From: Solirubrobacterales bacterium | GTDB taxonomy: Bacteria; Actinomycetota; Thermoleophilia; Solirubrobacterales; Solirubrobacteraceae | Direction: 5' to 3' | Assembly: GCA_003138355.1 (NCBI GenBank) | Contig: PLFX01000043.1 | Span: forward strand, 117,848-181,847 | Length of the DNA stretch: 64,000 nucleotides | Part shown: positions 9,368 to 17,499 of the stretch, one piece after another | Position numbering within the stretch: the first letter of the stretch is position 1 | Layout: every line of letters begins with the position of its first letter | The notes under the pieces: generated by a model | Told to the model about the DNA's origin: nothing | What the model saw: the letters and a program-made list of their open reading frames with translations, nothing else | Database searches by the model: none | Program-made: the position numbers and the translations under genes

Positions 9368-9952
9368 TCAAGGAGCGGTCTGGAGTGCTCGCTCGATCGC
9401 GCGGTACACGGTCGACCGGGCGACGCCGAAAAGTTCGGAGAGCTCACCGGGGGTCTTCTCCCCCGCTTCGTGCAGAGCCGCGAGGTGCGCCTCTGTCGCC
9501 CGGCTGAGCTTTGGCTGACGCCCGCGCAGCTTGCCGGCCGCCCGGGCGGCCGCCATCCCCTCCCGGGTCCGTGCGCGGATCAGGTCGCTCTCGAACTCAG
9601 CGATCATCGCAAGCATGTTGAACAGCAGGCGACCGACGGGATCGGTCGGGTCGTGGACTGACCCGCCGAGATTGAGCTTGACTTGACGCTCGGTCAGCTC
9701 GTCGGCGATGTCGCGCGCGTCCGGTAGCGAACGCGCGAGCCGGTCCAGCTTCGTGACCACGAGCGTGTCGCCCGCACGGCACGCCGCTAGCGCCTCACGC
9801 AAGCCGGGGCGCTCACGGTTCGTGCCGGTCAAGCCGTGGTCGACGTAGATCCGCTCACGCGCCACGCCGAGCGCTTCGAGCGCCTCCCGCTGCGCGGTCA
9901 GGTCCTGCTCCTGGGTGGACACACGCGCGTAGCCGATGCTCAGACCGGGCAC
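9368..9952 (-). CDS. Serine recombinase / resolvase, Pin-Hin family
   Basis: A complete 194-residue small serine recombinase. The catalytic N-terminal domain starts with IGYARVSTQEQDL, where S12 is the expected nucleophile, and continues with TGTNRERPGLREAL, VTKLDRLARS and AMIAEFESDLIRARTREGM. A C-terminal helix-turn-helix follows (EKTPGELSELFGVARSTVYRAIERAL). Such enzymes invert or resolve DNA segments, or are carried by Tn3-type transposons and plasmids. No transposase or obvious pair of inverted terminal repeats was found next to it. It lies 112 bases beyond the start of the giant NTPase gene on the same strand and marks the right side of the defence-like island. Confidence 0.93.
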   Translation of the reverse strand: MPGLSIGYARVSTQEQDLTAQREALEALGVARERIYVDHGLTGTNRERPGLREALAACRAGDTLVVTKLDRLARSLPDARDIADELTERQVKLNLGGSVHDPTDPVGRLLFNMLAMIAEFESDLIRARTREGMAAARAAGKLRGRQPKLSRATEAHLAALHEAGEKTPGELSELFGVARSTVYRAIERALQTAP

Positions 9953-10267
9953 ACGGACAGTGTCCCAGCTGAGGCGCCATTGCGGGATTCCAATTCGGAC
10001 GGGCTTATCGGGACGATCGACCTCCCGGGATCATTGGCTCGCGCCCGCCGCCGTGACGAGGTAGATGGCGTCCCGGCAGCCGTTCCCTGCCGGGACGATT
10101 GCGTAGACCCTCTCGGTTGTGACCGGCACCGTCGCATCGCTACCGCATTGGCCTACAAGAGACAAGGCCGCCGGTACACACGGGAGTTCGTCCACGATGC
10201 TCCGATGGTGGGCACGTGGAAGCAGGCGCCGGCATCGACGGCACCGAGCGACTTAGCAATCGGAGAC
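9953..10267. other. Gene-free stretch upstream of the recombinase
   Basis: These 315 bases hold only reading frames that lack a ribosome binding site and read as Arg-rich noise. The stretch presumably contains the recombinase promoter. I see no strong hairpin, tRNA or repeat in it. It separates the defence-like island from the GC-richer chromosomal block and could contain the crossover site of the recombinase, but no matching partner site was identified. Confidence 0.5.
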
Positions 10268-10969
10268 TCAGTTAGCCCAGTGCGCGAGGATGGGCTCTGA
10301 CTGGCGCGGCTTGACGATCTCCCCTGTCCCCTCGGGGTCCCAGGGCCGTGGGAGGCAGAGGCGGTCGCGCCAGTGGTGCGGGCAGACGTAGGGGTTCCAG
10401 GTGCTTGTGCGGAGCGCGACGCGCGCGTAGCGAAAGGTGAACGGGACGCGGCCGATGCGCGCGCCGGCGAGCTCGCCCGTTTCGACGAGCGCGAAGGAGC
10501 GCGGCAGGTGCGTGGGACGCGACATGACCTCGTTGCACCACAGCCGCCACCAGTCCTCGTAGTCCTCGACGAGGCCGTCGTCGACGTAGACGTGCTCGCG
10601 GAAGAGCTCGACGCCGCGCCGGCGCGTCTCCCAGTGCCAGCTCGGGGCGGCGCCGACGATCCAGCCGCTGCTGAGCTTGTGCTCGGCGATCGCGGCGGCG
10701 AGCTTTGCGATGTCCCAGGCGCAGCCGGCGAGGCCGTCCCCGGAGATGCACCACTGGAGCTCGATCCCGATCTCGCCCTCCAGTACGAGGTCGAGCGGGG
10801 CGATCGCGGGCCAGTGCTTGAGCGTCAGTGGCGCGTTCGCCGTCCCCGCTGCCTCGGCGAGCGCGGCGATGACGTCGGCCTCCGACAGCTCGGTCGCGCG
10901 CTTTGCGCTCGCGGCGCGATCGAGTGCGGGAAGCGCGCGTTCGAGCAGTTCCCGTGGCGTTCCTACCAC
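10268..10969 (-). CDS. Hypothetical protein, 233 aa
   Basis: A GTG start at 10969 gives a 233-residue soluble protein whose composition is protein-like (TLKHWPAIAPLDLVLEGEI, SSGWIVGAAPSWHWETRR, HVYVDDGLVEDYEDWWRLW). I do not recognise the family. The centre, with conserved-looking Glu/Gln on a strand (GEIGIELQW) and then helix AWDIAKLAAAIAEHKL, could fit a nuclease-like or restriction-associated fold, but no clear motif is complete. It lies 105 bases from the next gene on the same strand and has no obvious operon partner. Moderate confidence that it is a gene; no function is assigned. Confidence 0.6.
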   Translation of the reverse strand: MVGTPRELLERALPALDRAASAKRATELSEADVIAALAEAAGTANAPLTLKHWPAIAPLDLVLEGEIGIELQWCISGDGLAGCAWDIAKLAAAIAEHKLSSGWIVGAAPSWHWETRRRGVELFREHVYVDDGLVEDYEDWWRLWCNEVMSRPTHLPRSFALVETGELAGARIGRVPFTFRYARVALRTSTWNPYVCPHHWRDRLCLPRPWDPEGTGEIVKPRQSEPILAHWAN

Positions 10970-11074
10970 GCGAGTCAGCGTACTACGGGCGCTTCGCGGC
11001 GCCAGCGGGTGCCGGCGCAGATCCCGCTAGTTCCAGGGATCTGTGTGGGGATCCTCGGCCGAGCGACGATGCGA

Positions 11075-11371
11075 CTAGACGCGGACCGCGGTGAACGGCG
11101 CCGCCGGGAAGAAGCCGGCCTTCGCGTGGCCTGTCATTTCGTCTCCCTCGACGGTGGCCGTGAGCGTCGCGGTCACGGCAATCGGCTTCGTGACCTTGAC
11201 CTTCCAGGTCGCGTTGTCGCCATCGACCGAGCCGTCGAAGATCTCGATCGTCTCTCCGTTGCTCGAGGCGCTGCCGGTCAGGCTGCTCCCGTCCACGGCG
11301 AGTTCGACTATCGATTCCTGCCGTCCCAACGGGGTGTCGATCGTGAGCTTCCAGCTGCCGGCGACGCTCAT
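11075..11371 (-). CDS. Small beta-barrel-like hypothetical protein, 98 aa
   Basis: This short protein reads as alternating beta strands: SVAGSWKLTIDTPLGRQ, SIVELAVDGSSLTGSASS, ETIEIFDGSVDGDNATWKV, TLTATVEGDEMTGHAKAGFF. This pattern (G-x-W at the N-terminus, repeated GxxxG strands) is seen in conserved actinobacterial and proteobacterial proteins found next to acyl-CoA synthetases or oxidoreductases. No signal peptide is present. It ends in FPAAPFTAVRV. It lies 56 bases downstream of the acyl-CoA synthetase gene on the same strand, so co-transcription is plausible. The ligand, if any, is unknown. Confidence 0.75.
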   Translation of the reverse strand: MSVAGSWKLTIDTPLGRQESIVELAVDGSSLTGSASSNGETIEIFDGSVDGDNATWKVKVTKPIAVTATLTATVEGDEMTGHAKAGFFPAAPFTAVRV

Positions 11372-11427
11372 GTGTAGCTGCCTCTCTCGTGGTCGGGGAA
11401 ACGAAGGATACGGGCTGCGCTGCGCGC

Positions 11428-13005
11428 CTACCGCTCACTGCCGGCGCCCAAATCCCCCGCCTCGCGCAGCGCCCGCAGCGCGCGCTTGTCGAACTTGCCG
11501 ACCGAGGTCTTGGGGAGCGAGTCGACGAAGGCGAAGCGCTCGGGAAGCCAGAACGAGGCGACGTGCGGGCGTAGGTGCTCGCGCAGCTCCTCGGCGCTCG
11601 CGGGCGAGGTGAGGACGACCGCGGCGAGCGGGCGCTCGCCGAAGCGCTCGTCGGGCATCGCAATCACCGCCGCCTCGCGGACCGCGGGATGGGCCATCAG
11701 CAGGTTCTCGAGCTCGACCGAGGAGATCCACTCGCCGCCCGATTTGATCACGTCCTTCGTGCGGTCGGTGAGCTGGACGAAGCCGGCAGGGTCGATGTGG
11801 GCGACGTCGCCGGTGCGAAGCCAGCCGTCGTTGAAGCCGTCGGGCGACGGGTCCTCGTAGTAGGCGCTCGCGACCCACGGGCCGCGCGCCTCGAGCTCGC
11901 CCGGGGTCTGCCCGTCCCAGGGCAGCTCGCCGCCGCCTTCGTCGGTGATGCGAAGCTCGACGAACGGGACCGCCTTCCCCTGCTTGGGCGAGACAGGGTC
12001 GGGATGGGCCCGCGAGACGGCGCCCATCGGCGAGGTTTCGGTCATCCCCCAGGCGTGCAGGAGCCTCAGGCCGTGGCGGTCGTGGAGCGCCTGCGCGAGG
12101 GCGGGCGGCATCGCCGAGCCGCCGCAGACGCCGAAGCGCAGCGAGCTCAGGTCGGGGTGGTGCTCGTCGGCGTAGCGCAGGAGGTCGGCGTAGATCGTCG
12201 GGACACAGCCGATCACGCTCGCCCGCTCCTGCTCGATCAGCTTCGCCAGCGGCTCTGGCTGGACGTGCGGGCCTGGCAGGAGCAGCGTCATCGCGTTCAG
12301 CGCCGCCGCGTGCGGCCAGCCCCAGCCGTTGACGTGGAACATCGGCACGACGAGCACGGCGCGGTCTGAGGCTTGAAGGCCGATGGCGTCTGTCATCAAA
12401 AGCGAGCTCGAGTGCAGGACGATCGCGCGGTGCGAGTAGAGAACGCCCTTCGGCTCGCCGGTCGTGCCGGTCGTGTAGCAGAGCGCCGCCGCCTGGCGCT
12501 CGGGGATCTCCGGGTAGTCGAACGGCGTCTCGGGCGAGTCGGCGAGGAGCTCCTCGTAGCCGATCGCATTCGGGAGATCGGTCGGGGTCTCCCCCATGAC
12601 CACGTAGCGCATGACGCTCGGCAGGCGATCGGCGATCGCGGCAAGGCGCGGCGCGAGCGTGTCGTCGACGAAGATCACGCGGTCCTGCGCGTGGTTGATC
12701 ACGTAGGCGAGGTGGTCGGGGTGAAGGCGGATGTTGAGCGTGTGCAGGACCGCGCCGCTGCAGGGAATCGCGAAGTAGCACTCGAAGTGGCGCTGGCTGT
12801 TCCAGGCGAAGGTGCCGACGCGCTCGCCCGGAGTGACGCCGAGGCGGCGCAGCGCGTGCGCTAGGCGGTCGATCCGCGCCGTGATCTGCGGATAGGCGGC
12901 GCGGGTCGCGCCCGCGGTGGTCAGCGTCACGACCTCACCCTCGCCCGGGTAGCTACGAAGCCGGCGCAGCGCGTAGGGCAGCGCCAGCTGGAAGTCGTCC
13001 TGCAT
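11428..13005 (-). CDS. Acyl-CoA synthetase (AMP-forming), long-chain fatty acid CoA ligase family
   Basis: A 525-residue ligase of the ANL superfamily, which activates a carboxylic acid with ATP and then CoA. Visible motifs are the P-loop CYTTGTTGEPKGVLYSHRAI, the A5-type LHAWGMTETSPMG, the hinge region TGDVAHIDPAGFVQLTDR followed by KDVIKSGGEWISSVELE, and the C-terminal catalytic lysine in PKTSVGKFDKRALR. The length matches the FadD/AlkK-like branch. The reading frame extends further upstream, but ATG 13005 (MQDDFQLALPYALRRL) matches the family N-terminus. Substrate chain length cannot be read from sequence. It is divergent from the small protein gene at 13130. Confidence 0.92.
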   Translation of the reverse strand: MQDDFQLALPYALRRLRSYPGEGEVVTLTTAGATRAAYPQITARIDRLAHALRRLGVTPGERVGTFAWNSQRHFECYFAIPCSGAVLHTLNIRLHPDHLAYVINHAQDRVIFVDDTLAPRLAAIADRLPSVMRYVVMGETPTDLPNAIGYEELLADSPETPFDYPEIPERQAAALCYTTGTTGEPKGVLYSHRAIVLHSSSLLMTDAIGLQASDRAVLVVPMFHVNGWGWPHAAALNAMTLLLPGPHVQPEPLAKLIEQERASVIGCVPTIYADLLRYADEHHPDLSSLRFGVCGGSAMPPALAQALHDRHGLRLLHAWGMTETSPMGAVSRAHPDPVSPKQGKAVPFVELRITDEGGGELPWDGQTPGELEARGPWVASAYYEDPSPDGFNDGWLRTGDVAHIDPAGFVQLTDRTKDVIKSGGEWISSVELENLLMAHPAVREAAVIAMPDERFGERPLAAVVLTSPASAEELREHLRPHVASFWLPERFAFVDSLPKTSVGKFDKRALRALREAGDLGAGSER

Positions 13006-13129
13006 TAGGCCGGCGAGCACGGGGGCGAACGCTAGCGGGGTGCCGGCGACAGGGGCCGGCCCGCACCTTTGCATGACGCAGGACGCGGGGATAGGCTCAG
13101 CCACATCCAAGCGAAGGAGAGGACCCCCG

Positions 13130-13417
13130 ATGGCAGTCGGTTTGCGCATCAAGTTCGACGGCGGCACGCAGGACCAGTACGACGCGATCCACTCGCACAT
13201 GAAGATCGATGAGAACCCACCTGACGGGATGATCTTCCACTCAGCCGGGCCGATCGAAGGCGGTTGGGGAGTGATCGACTTCTGGGAGTCGCGCGAGCAC
13301 TTCGACCGCTTCGTCGGCGCGCGTCTGCAGCCGGCGATGGCGGAGCTCGGTGATCGCACGATGCAGTCGCCACCGGACATCAAGGAGTTCCCCGTCCACC
13401 ACATCACGAAGTCCTAG
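13130..13417 (+). CDS. Small hypothetical protein with ferredoxin-like / ABM-type fold
   Basis: A 95-residue protein with a clear ribosome binding site (gaaggagagg) just before ATG 13130. The sequence begins MAVGLRIKFDGGTQDQYDAI, then MIFHSAGPIEGGWGVIDFWES, then REHFDRFVGARLQPAMAELG. This pattern, with one beta-alpha-beta half and a W-x-x-x-D-x-W segment, is typical of short dimeric alpha-beta-barrel proteins in Actinobacteria. It is divergent from the acyl-CoA synthetase, with 124 bases between starts. No enzymatic residues are identifiable. Confidence 0.85.
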   Translation: MAVGLRIKFDGGTQDQYDAIHSHMKIDENPPDGMIFHSAGPIEGGWGVIDFWESREHFDRFVGARLQPAMAELGDRTMQSPPDIKEFPVHHITKS

Positions 13418-13549
13418 ACGCCTTCGCGTGAGCCTCGCGCCGGGTTGCCAGGCCCCGTCTGGTGGCCTCGGCGCGAGCTACGCCCTCGGCGTGCGAGCGC
13501 GCGTACTTTCTCCTGACCCTGCCGCGGCCCGATCCCTAACCTGAGGGGC

Positions 13550-14299
13550 GTGTCAGAGCCTTCGCCCGCCGGCGCGAACGGGACGATCGTCGCCGCGGAC
13601 GAGCTGACGCGCCGCTACGGTCAGGGCGAGGCGGCGGTCGAAGCGCTCGCCGGCGTCACGGTCGCGTTCCCGGCGGGGCGCTTTGCCGCGATCATGGGGC
13701 CGTCGGGCTCGGGCAAGTCGACGCTGATGCACCTGCTAGCCGGGCTTGACCGTCCGAGCTCCGGCAGCGTGACGCTCGACGGCGTCGAGCTCGGAACGCT
13801 TGACGACACGGCGCTCACGCGCTGGCGGCGCGAGCGCGTCGGCTTCGTCTTCCAGACCTTCAACCTGCTGACGACGCTCGACGCGCGCGAGAACATCCTG
13901 CTGCCGCTCGCGATCGCCGGCAAACGGCCCGACCAGGACTGGTTCGATCGGCTGATCGCCACGGTGCGGATCGGTGACCGCCTCGATCACCGTCCGGCGG
14001 AGCTCTCGGGCGGCCAGCAGCAGCGCGTCGCGATCGCGCGGGCGTTGATCACTCGCCCCGCGGTCGTCTTCGCCGATGAGCCGACCGGCAACCTCGACTC
14101 GAAGGCTTCCGGGGAGGTCCTCGAGCTGCTGCGCCGCGCCGTCGACGAGCTCGGCCAGACCGTCGTCATGGTGACCCATGACGCCCATGCCGCGGCGCAA
14201 TCGGACCGGCTGATCGCGCTCGATGACGGGCGCATCGTGCACGACGGTGAGGCGCTCGACCAGGCCGGGATCCTCGATTTGATGAAGTCGCTCGGCTGA
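13550..14299 (+). CDS. ABC transporter ATP-binding protein, MacB/LolD type
   Basis: A 249-residue nucleotide-binding subunit starting at GTG 13550. It has Walker A (GPSGSGKST), the Q-loop in FVFQTFNLLTTLDARENI, the ABC signature LSGGQQQR, Walker B VVFADEPTGNLDS and the H-loop VMVTHD. The FQTFNLL and GNLDS segments are characteristic of the MacB/LolD/FtsE subgroup that pairs with FtsX-like permeases. The stop codon overlaps the ATG of the permease gene by one base (TGATG), so the two are translationally coupled. It likely powers a mechanotransmission-type complex moving lipids, peptides or drugs out of the membrane. Confidence 0.95.
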   Translation: MSEPSPAGANGTIVAADELTRRYGQGEAAVEALAGVTVAFPAGRFAAIMGPSGSGKSTLMHLLAGLDRPSSGSVTLDGVELGTLDDTALTRWRRERVGFVFQTFNLLTTLDARENILLPLAIAGKRPDQDWFDRLIATVRIGDRLDHRPAELSGGQQQRVAIARALITRPAVVFADEPTGNLDSKASGEVLELLRRAVDELGQTVVMVTHDAHAAAQSDRLIALDDGRIVHDGEALDQAGILDLMKSLG

Positions 14300-16881
14300 T
14301 GGCCCGCGTCGTGCTGCGCGGCTTCGCGGAGCGCAAGCTGCGGGCCGCGCTGACCGCGATCGCGATCGTCCTCGGCGTCGCGCTGATGTCGGGGACCTAC
14401 ATCCTCACCGACACGATCAACCAGTCGTTCAGCTCGATCTTCGCGATCTCGAACTCGAACAAGTCGGTGATCGTCACCCCCAATCAGCCTTTCGGTGCCA
14501 CAGCGACCGTGCAAACGAAGGCGATTCCCTCTGCCGTACTCGCGAAAGTGAAGACGGTTCCGGGCGTCGCCTACGCCGCCGGCGCGATCTTCTCGCTCGC
14601 GTCGATCTTCGACGCCGACGGTCAGCGCCTGAACACCGCGGCTCCCGCGTTCGTCGGCTCGACGACTCCGTCGCGCTTTGAGAGCTGGGCGACGGTGACC
14701 GGGCACTTCCCGCGCCAGGCCGGCGACATCGCGATCGACCAGGACGCCGCGCAGCGCTACGGCCTGCGCCTCGGCGACCTGCTGCGCGTCGCGGGCGAAG
14801 CGCGCACCGGCACGTTCACGCTCGTCGGCATCCTCCAGTTCGCCAAGAGCGCCAACTTCGGCGGCGCTAGCGTCGTGCTGACGACGCTGCCGGTCGCGCG
14901 CGCGCTCGCCGGCGAGGCCGACACCTTCGATGAGCTCGACGTCGCGGCAGCCGCCGGCGTCTCTCCCGCCGCGCTGCGCGCGCGTGTGCAGGCGGTCCTG
15001 CCGAGCGGCTTCACGGCTCGCACGGCGTCCCAGCAGACCGCGCACGAGACCTCGGACCTCGAAAGCGAGCTCGGCTTCGTGCGGACGTTCCTCTTGATCT
15101 TCGCCTACGTCGCCCTCTTCGTCGGTGCCTTCATCATCTTCAACACGTTCTCGATCACGGTCGCGCAGCGCACGCGCGAGCTCGGCCTCCTGCGCGCGCT
15201 CGGCGCGACGCGCGGGCAGCTGATCCGGAGCGTCGTCGCGGAGGGCTTGCTCCTTGGTCTCGGCGGCGCGGTGCTCGGCCTGCTGCTCGGAATCGGCGTC
15301 GCGCCCGGGCTCGACCAGCTGTTCAAGTCCTTCGGCGCCGACCTGCCAGACAGCGGCACTGTCGTCGAGACGCGAACGATCGTCGTCTCGCTCGTTGCCG
15401 GAACCACGATCACGGTGCTCGCCGGCCTCTGGCCGGCTGTGCGCGCCTCGCGCGTCCCGCCGGTCGCGGCCCTGCGCGAAGGCGTCTCGCTCGGGGAGTA
15501 CCCGATCCGCCACAGCAACGTCGGTCGCCTCGCACGCCTCGCCGCCGGGGCGATCGCCGTCGTCGCCATGGTCGCGCTCGGCGCCAACGTCGCCGGTCCG
15601 ATCGGCGCCGCCGTGATGCTGGCGATCGCGATCGTCGTCTGGGTGCGCCCGGCGCGGCGCCGGCTCGCCCCGGCGGGGGCGGCCTTGATGCGCTCGACGA
15701 CCAGGCTCGTCTCACTCGCGGTCAGCTGGCGCGGTACGTTCGGGCGGCTCGCGCGCGAGAACACGCTGCGCCAGCCGGGCCGCACCGCGGCGACGGCCGC
15801 CGCGCTGATGATCGGCGTCGGCCTCGTCACGTTCGCGGCGATCTTCGCCGCAGGGCTGAAGGCGACGATCAACCAGGCGATCGACCGCTCGTTCGCCGGC
15901 AACCTGATCGTCGACGCAGCCAACCAGTCGGGCAGCGCCGCCGGCATCCCGGCCGCGATCCCCGGCGCTCTACGCACGGTTCCCGGTGTCCGCGACGTCA
16001 CCGCGATCGCGTTCACGCAGGCCGAGGTGCACGGCCTGAGCGGCAAGCAGAGCGTGACCGCGATCAACCCGCGCGACTTCGCCTCCGTCTACCGCCTCGA
16101 CTGGGACCAGGGCTCGGACGCCGTGCTCGCGGGCCTCGACGGCAGCGGCACCGTCCTCGCAAAGAACTTCGCCGACTCACACCACTACCGCGTCGGATCG
16201 CGCCTACGAATGCTCACTCCATCGGGTCGTCGAATCACGCTCACCGTGCGCGGGATCGTCACCGATAACGCGCGCCTGCTCGGCGACCTGACGATCACGC
16301 TCGGCCTCGCACGCGGCCCGTTCGCGCAGACGACCGATGCGGTCGACTTCATCAGCTTCGAGCCCGGCGCGCGCACCGCGCAGGTCCAACCGCAGGTCGA
16401 CGCGCTATTGAACGGGCGCTTCCCGCAGACCCACTCGCAGACACCGGCCCAGTTCAAGGCGAGCGAGGCGAACCAGGTGAACAGCCTGCTCGCGTTCGTC
16501 TCGGTGCTGCTCGCGCTCTCGATCATCGTTTCGCTCTTCGGGATCGTCAACACGCTCGTCCTCTCGATCTTCGAGCGCACACGCGAGATCGGGATGCTCC
16601 GCGCGATCGGGACGGTCCGCCGGCAGATCCGCCAGATGGTCCGCTACGAGTCGATCCTGATCGCGCTGATCGGCGGCCTCCTCGGGATCGTCCTCGGCAT
16701 CGTCGCCGCACTGATCCTCACCGCGACCGCACTGGCGAGGACGGGCTTCATCTTCACGATTCCCGCGGGGACGCTGGTCGCGGTGCTTATCGCGGCGGGC
16801 GTCGCCGGGATCATCGCCGCGGCCTGGCCGGCCCGCCGCGCGGCGCGGATCGACGTGCTCGCGGCGCTCGCGACCGAGTAG
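14299..16881 (+). CDS. FtsX-like ABC transporter permease, 860 aa
   Basis: A large permease with two FtsX/MacB cores. The N-terminal transmembrane helix (about residues 12-35, AALTAIAIVLGVALMSGTYI) is followed by a large extracytoplasmic domain. Then comes the first FtsX core with TFSITVAQRTRELGLLRALGATRGQLIRSV, additional helices, a second extracytoplasmic domain and a second core (NTLVLSIFERTREIGMLRAIG). The ERTREIGMLRAIG motif is the classic FtsX coupling loop. It is the partner of the ATPase it overlaps. The 860-residue duplicated form is common in Actinobacteria. Substrate is unknown. Confidence 0.95.
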   Translation: MARVVLRGFAERKLRAALTAIAIVLGVALMSGTYILTDTINQSFSSIFAISNSNKSVIVTPNQPFGATATVQTKAIPSAVLAKVKTVPGVAYAAGAIFSLASIFDADGQRLNTAAPAFVGSTTPSRFESWATVTGHFPRQAGDIAIDQDAAQRYGLRLGDLLRVAGEARTGTFTLVGILQFAKSANFGGASVVLTTLPVARALAGEADTFDELDVAAAAGVSPAALRARVQAVLPSGFTARTASQQTAHETSDLESELGFVRTFLLIFAYVALFVGAFIIFNTFSITVAQRTRELGLLRALGATRGQLIRSVVAEGLLLGLGGAVLGLLLGIGVAPGLDQLFKSFGADLPDSGTVVETRTIVVSLVAGTTITVLAGLWPAVRASRVPPVAALREGVSLGEYPIRHSNVGRLARLAAGAIAVVAMVALGANVAGPIGAAVMLAIAIVVWVRPARRRLAPAGAALMRSTTRLVSLAVSWRGTFGRLARENTLRQPGRTAATAAALMIGVGLVTFAAIFAAGLKATINQAIDRSFAGNLIVDAANQSGSAAGIPAAIPGALRTVPGVRDVTAIAFTQAEVHGLSGKQSVTAINPRDFASVYRLDWDQGSDAVLAGLDGSGTVLAKNFADSHHYRVGSRLRMLTPSGRRITLTVRGIVTDNARLLGDLTITLGLARGPFAQTTDAVDFISFEPGARTAQVQPQVDALLNGRFPQTHSQTPAQFKASEANQVNSLLAFVSVLLALSIIVSLFGIVNTLVLSIFERTREIGMLRAIGTVRRQIRQMVRYESILIALIGGLLGIVLGIVAALILTATALARTGFIFTIPAGTLVAVLIAAGVAGIIAAAWPARRAARIDVLAALATE

Positions 16882-16902
16882 CGGCGCCGTCGCGCGAGAC
16901 GT

Positions 16903-17499
16903 CTAGAGCGGAAGGCCGGCCTCGAGGTGGGCGAGGCTCGCATCGAGTAGCTCGAGGTAGCTCGACGCCGGGTCCGCCGCGGCGCCGAGGAGCGCGGCGA
17001 GCGAGACGCCGATCAGCGCGCCCGTCATGTTGCGCACGGCGGGGTCCTCGGCGTCGCGACCGGCGCGTTGCGCGATCTCGCTCGCGAACGCCGCCATCGT
17101 GCTCGCCAGCTGGTCGAGCGAGCGCGCGCGCAGCTCGGGCACGGAGAGGATCAGGGTCGCGCGCTGGCGCTCGCGCTCGACCTCCTCCGCCGGCAGCGAG
17201 CCGAGCACCTCTTGCATCGTCGCGCGGAGTGCCGCGATCACGCCGAGCTCCGGCGGCTGCGCGTCGAACGCGCCGAGCAGCAGCGGGTCGTAGCGGTCGT
17301 GGAGGACGACGTCCTCTTTGGTCGGGAAGTAGCGAAAGAACGTGCTCGGCGAGACCTCGGCGGCGGCCGCGATCGCGTCGACCGTCGTCGCGTCGTAGCC
17401 GCGCTCGGCAAAAAGCGCCAGGGCGTGCTCCTGGATCGCCTCCCGCGTGCGCGCCTTCTTGCGCTCGCGCAGGCCGTAGGGCTCAGCTTGTGATTGCAA
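16903..17499 (-). CDS. TetR-family transcriptional regulator
   Basis: A 198-residue repressor. The N-terminal helix-turn-helix reads RKKARTREAIQEHALALFAE, then RGYDATTVDAIAAAAEVSPS and TFFRYFPTKEDVVLHDRY, a classic TetR DNA-binding domain. The ligand-binding C-terminal half is divergent. Its start lies 17 bases inside the end of the MFS pump gene, and both read in the same direction, so pump and repressor form one operon. A 34-bp palindrome just upstream of the pump is the likely operator. Autoregulation with induction by the pump substrate is inferred. Confidence 0.93.
   Translation of the reverse strand: MQSQAEPYGLRERKKARTREAIQEHALALFAERGYDATTVDAIAAAAEVSPSTFFRYFPTKEDVVLHDRYDPLLLGAFDAQPPELGVIAALRATMQEVLGSLPAEEVERERQRATLILSVPELRARSLDQLASTMAAFASEIAQRAGRDAEDPAVRNMTGALIGVSLAALLGAAADPASSYLELLDASLAHLEAGLPL

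Noticed and set aside
9836-10300. 154-residue open frame over the recombinase start
   Set aside because: Mostly antisense to the recombinase, no ribosome binding site, and composition is that of a GC-rich shadow frame.
13006-13407. Extended N-terminus of the acyl-CoA synthetase
   Set aside because: The added 134 residues are antisense to the divergent small gene at 13130, and the family N-terminus starts at MQDDF.
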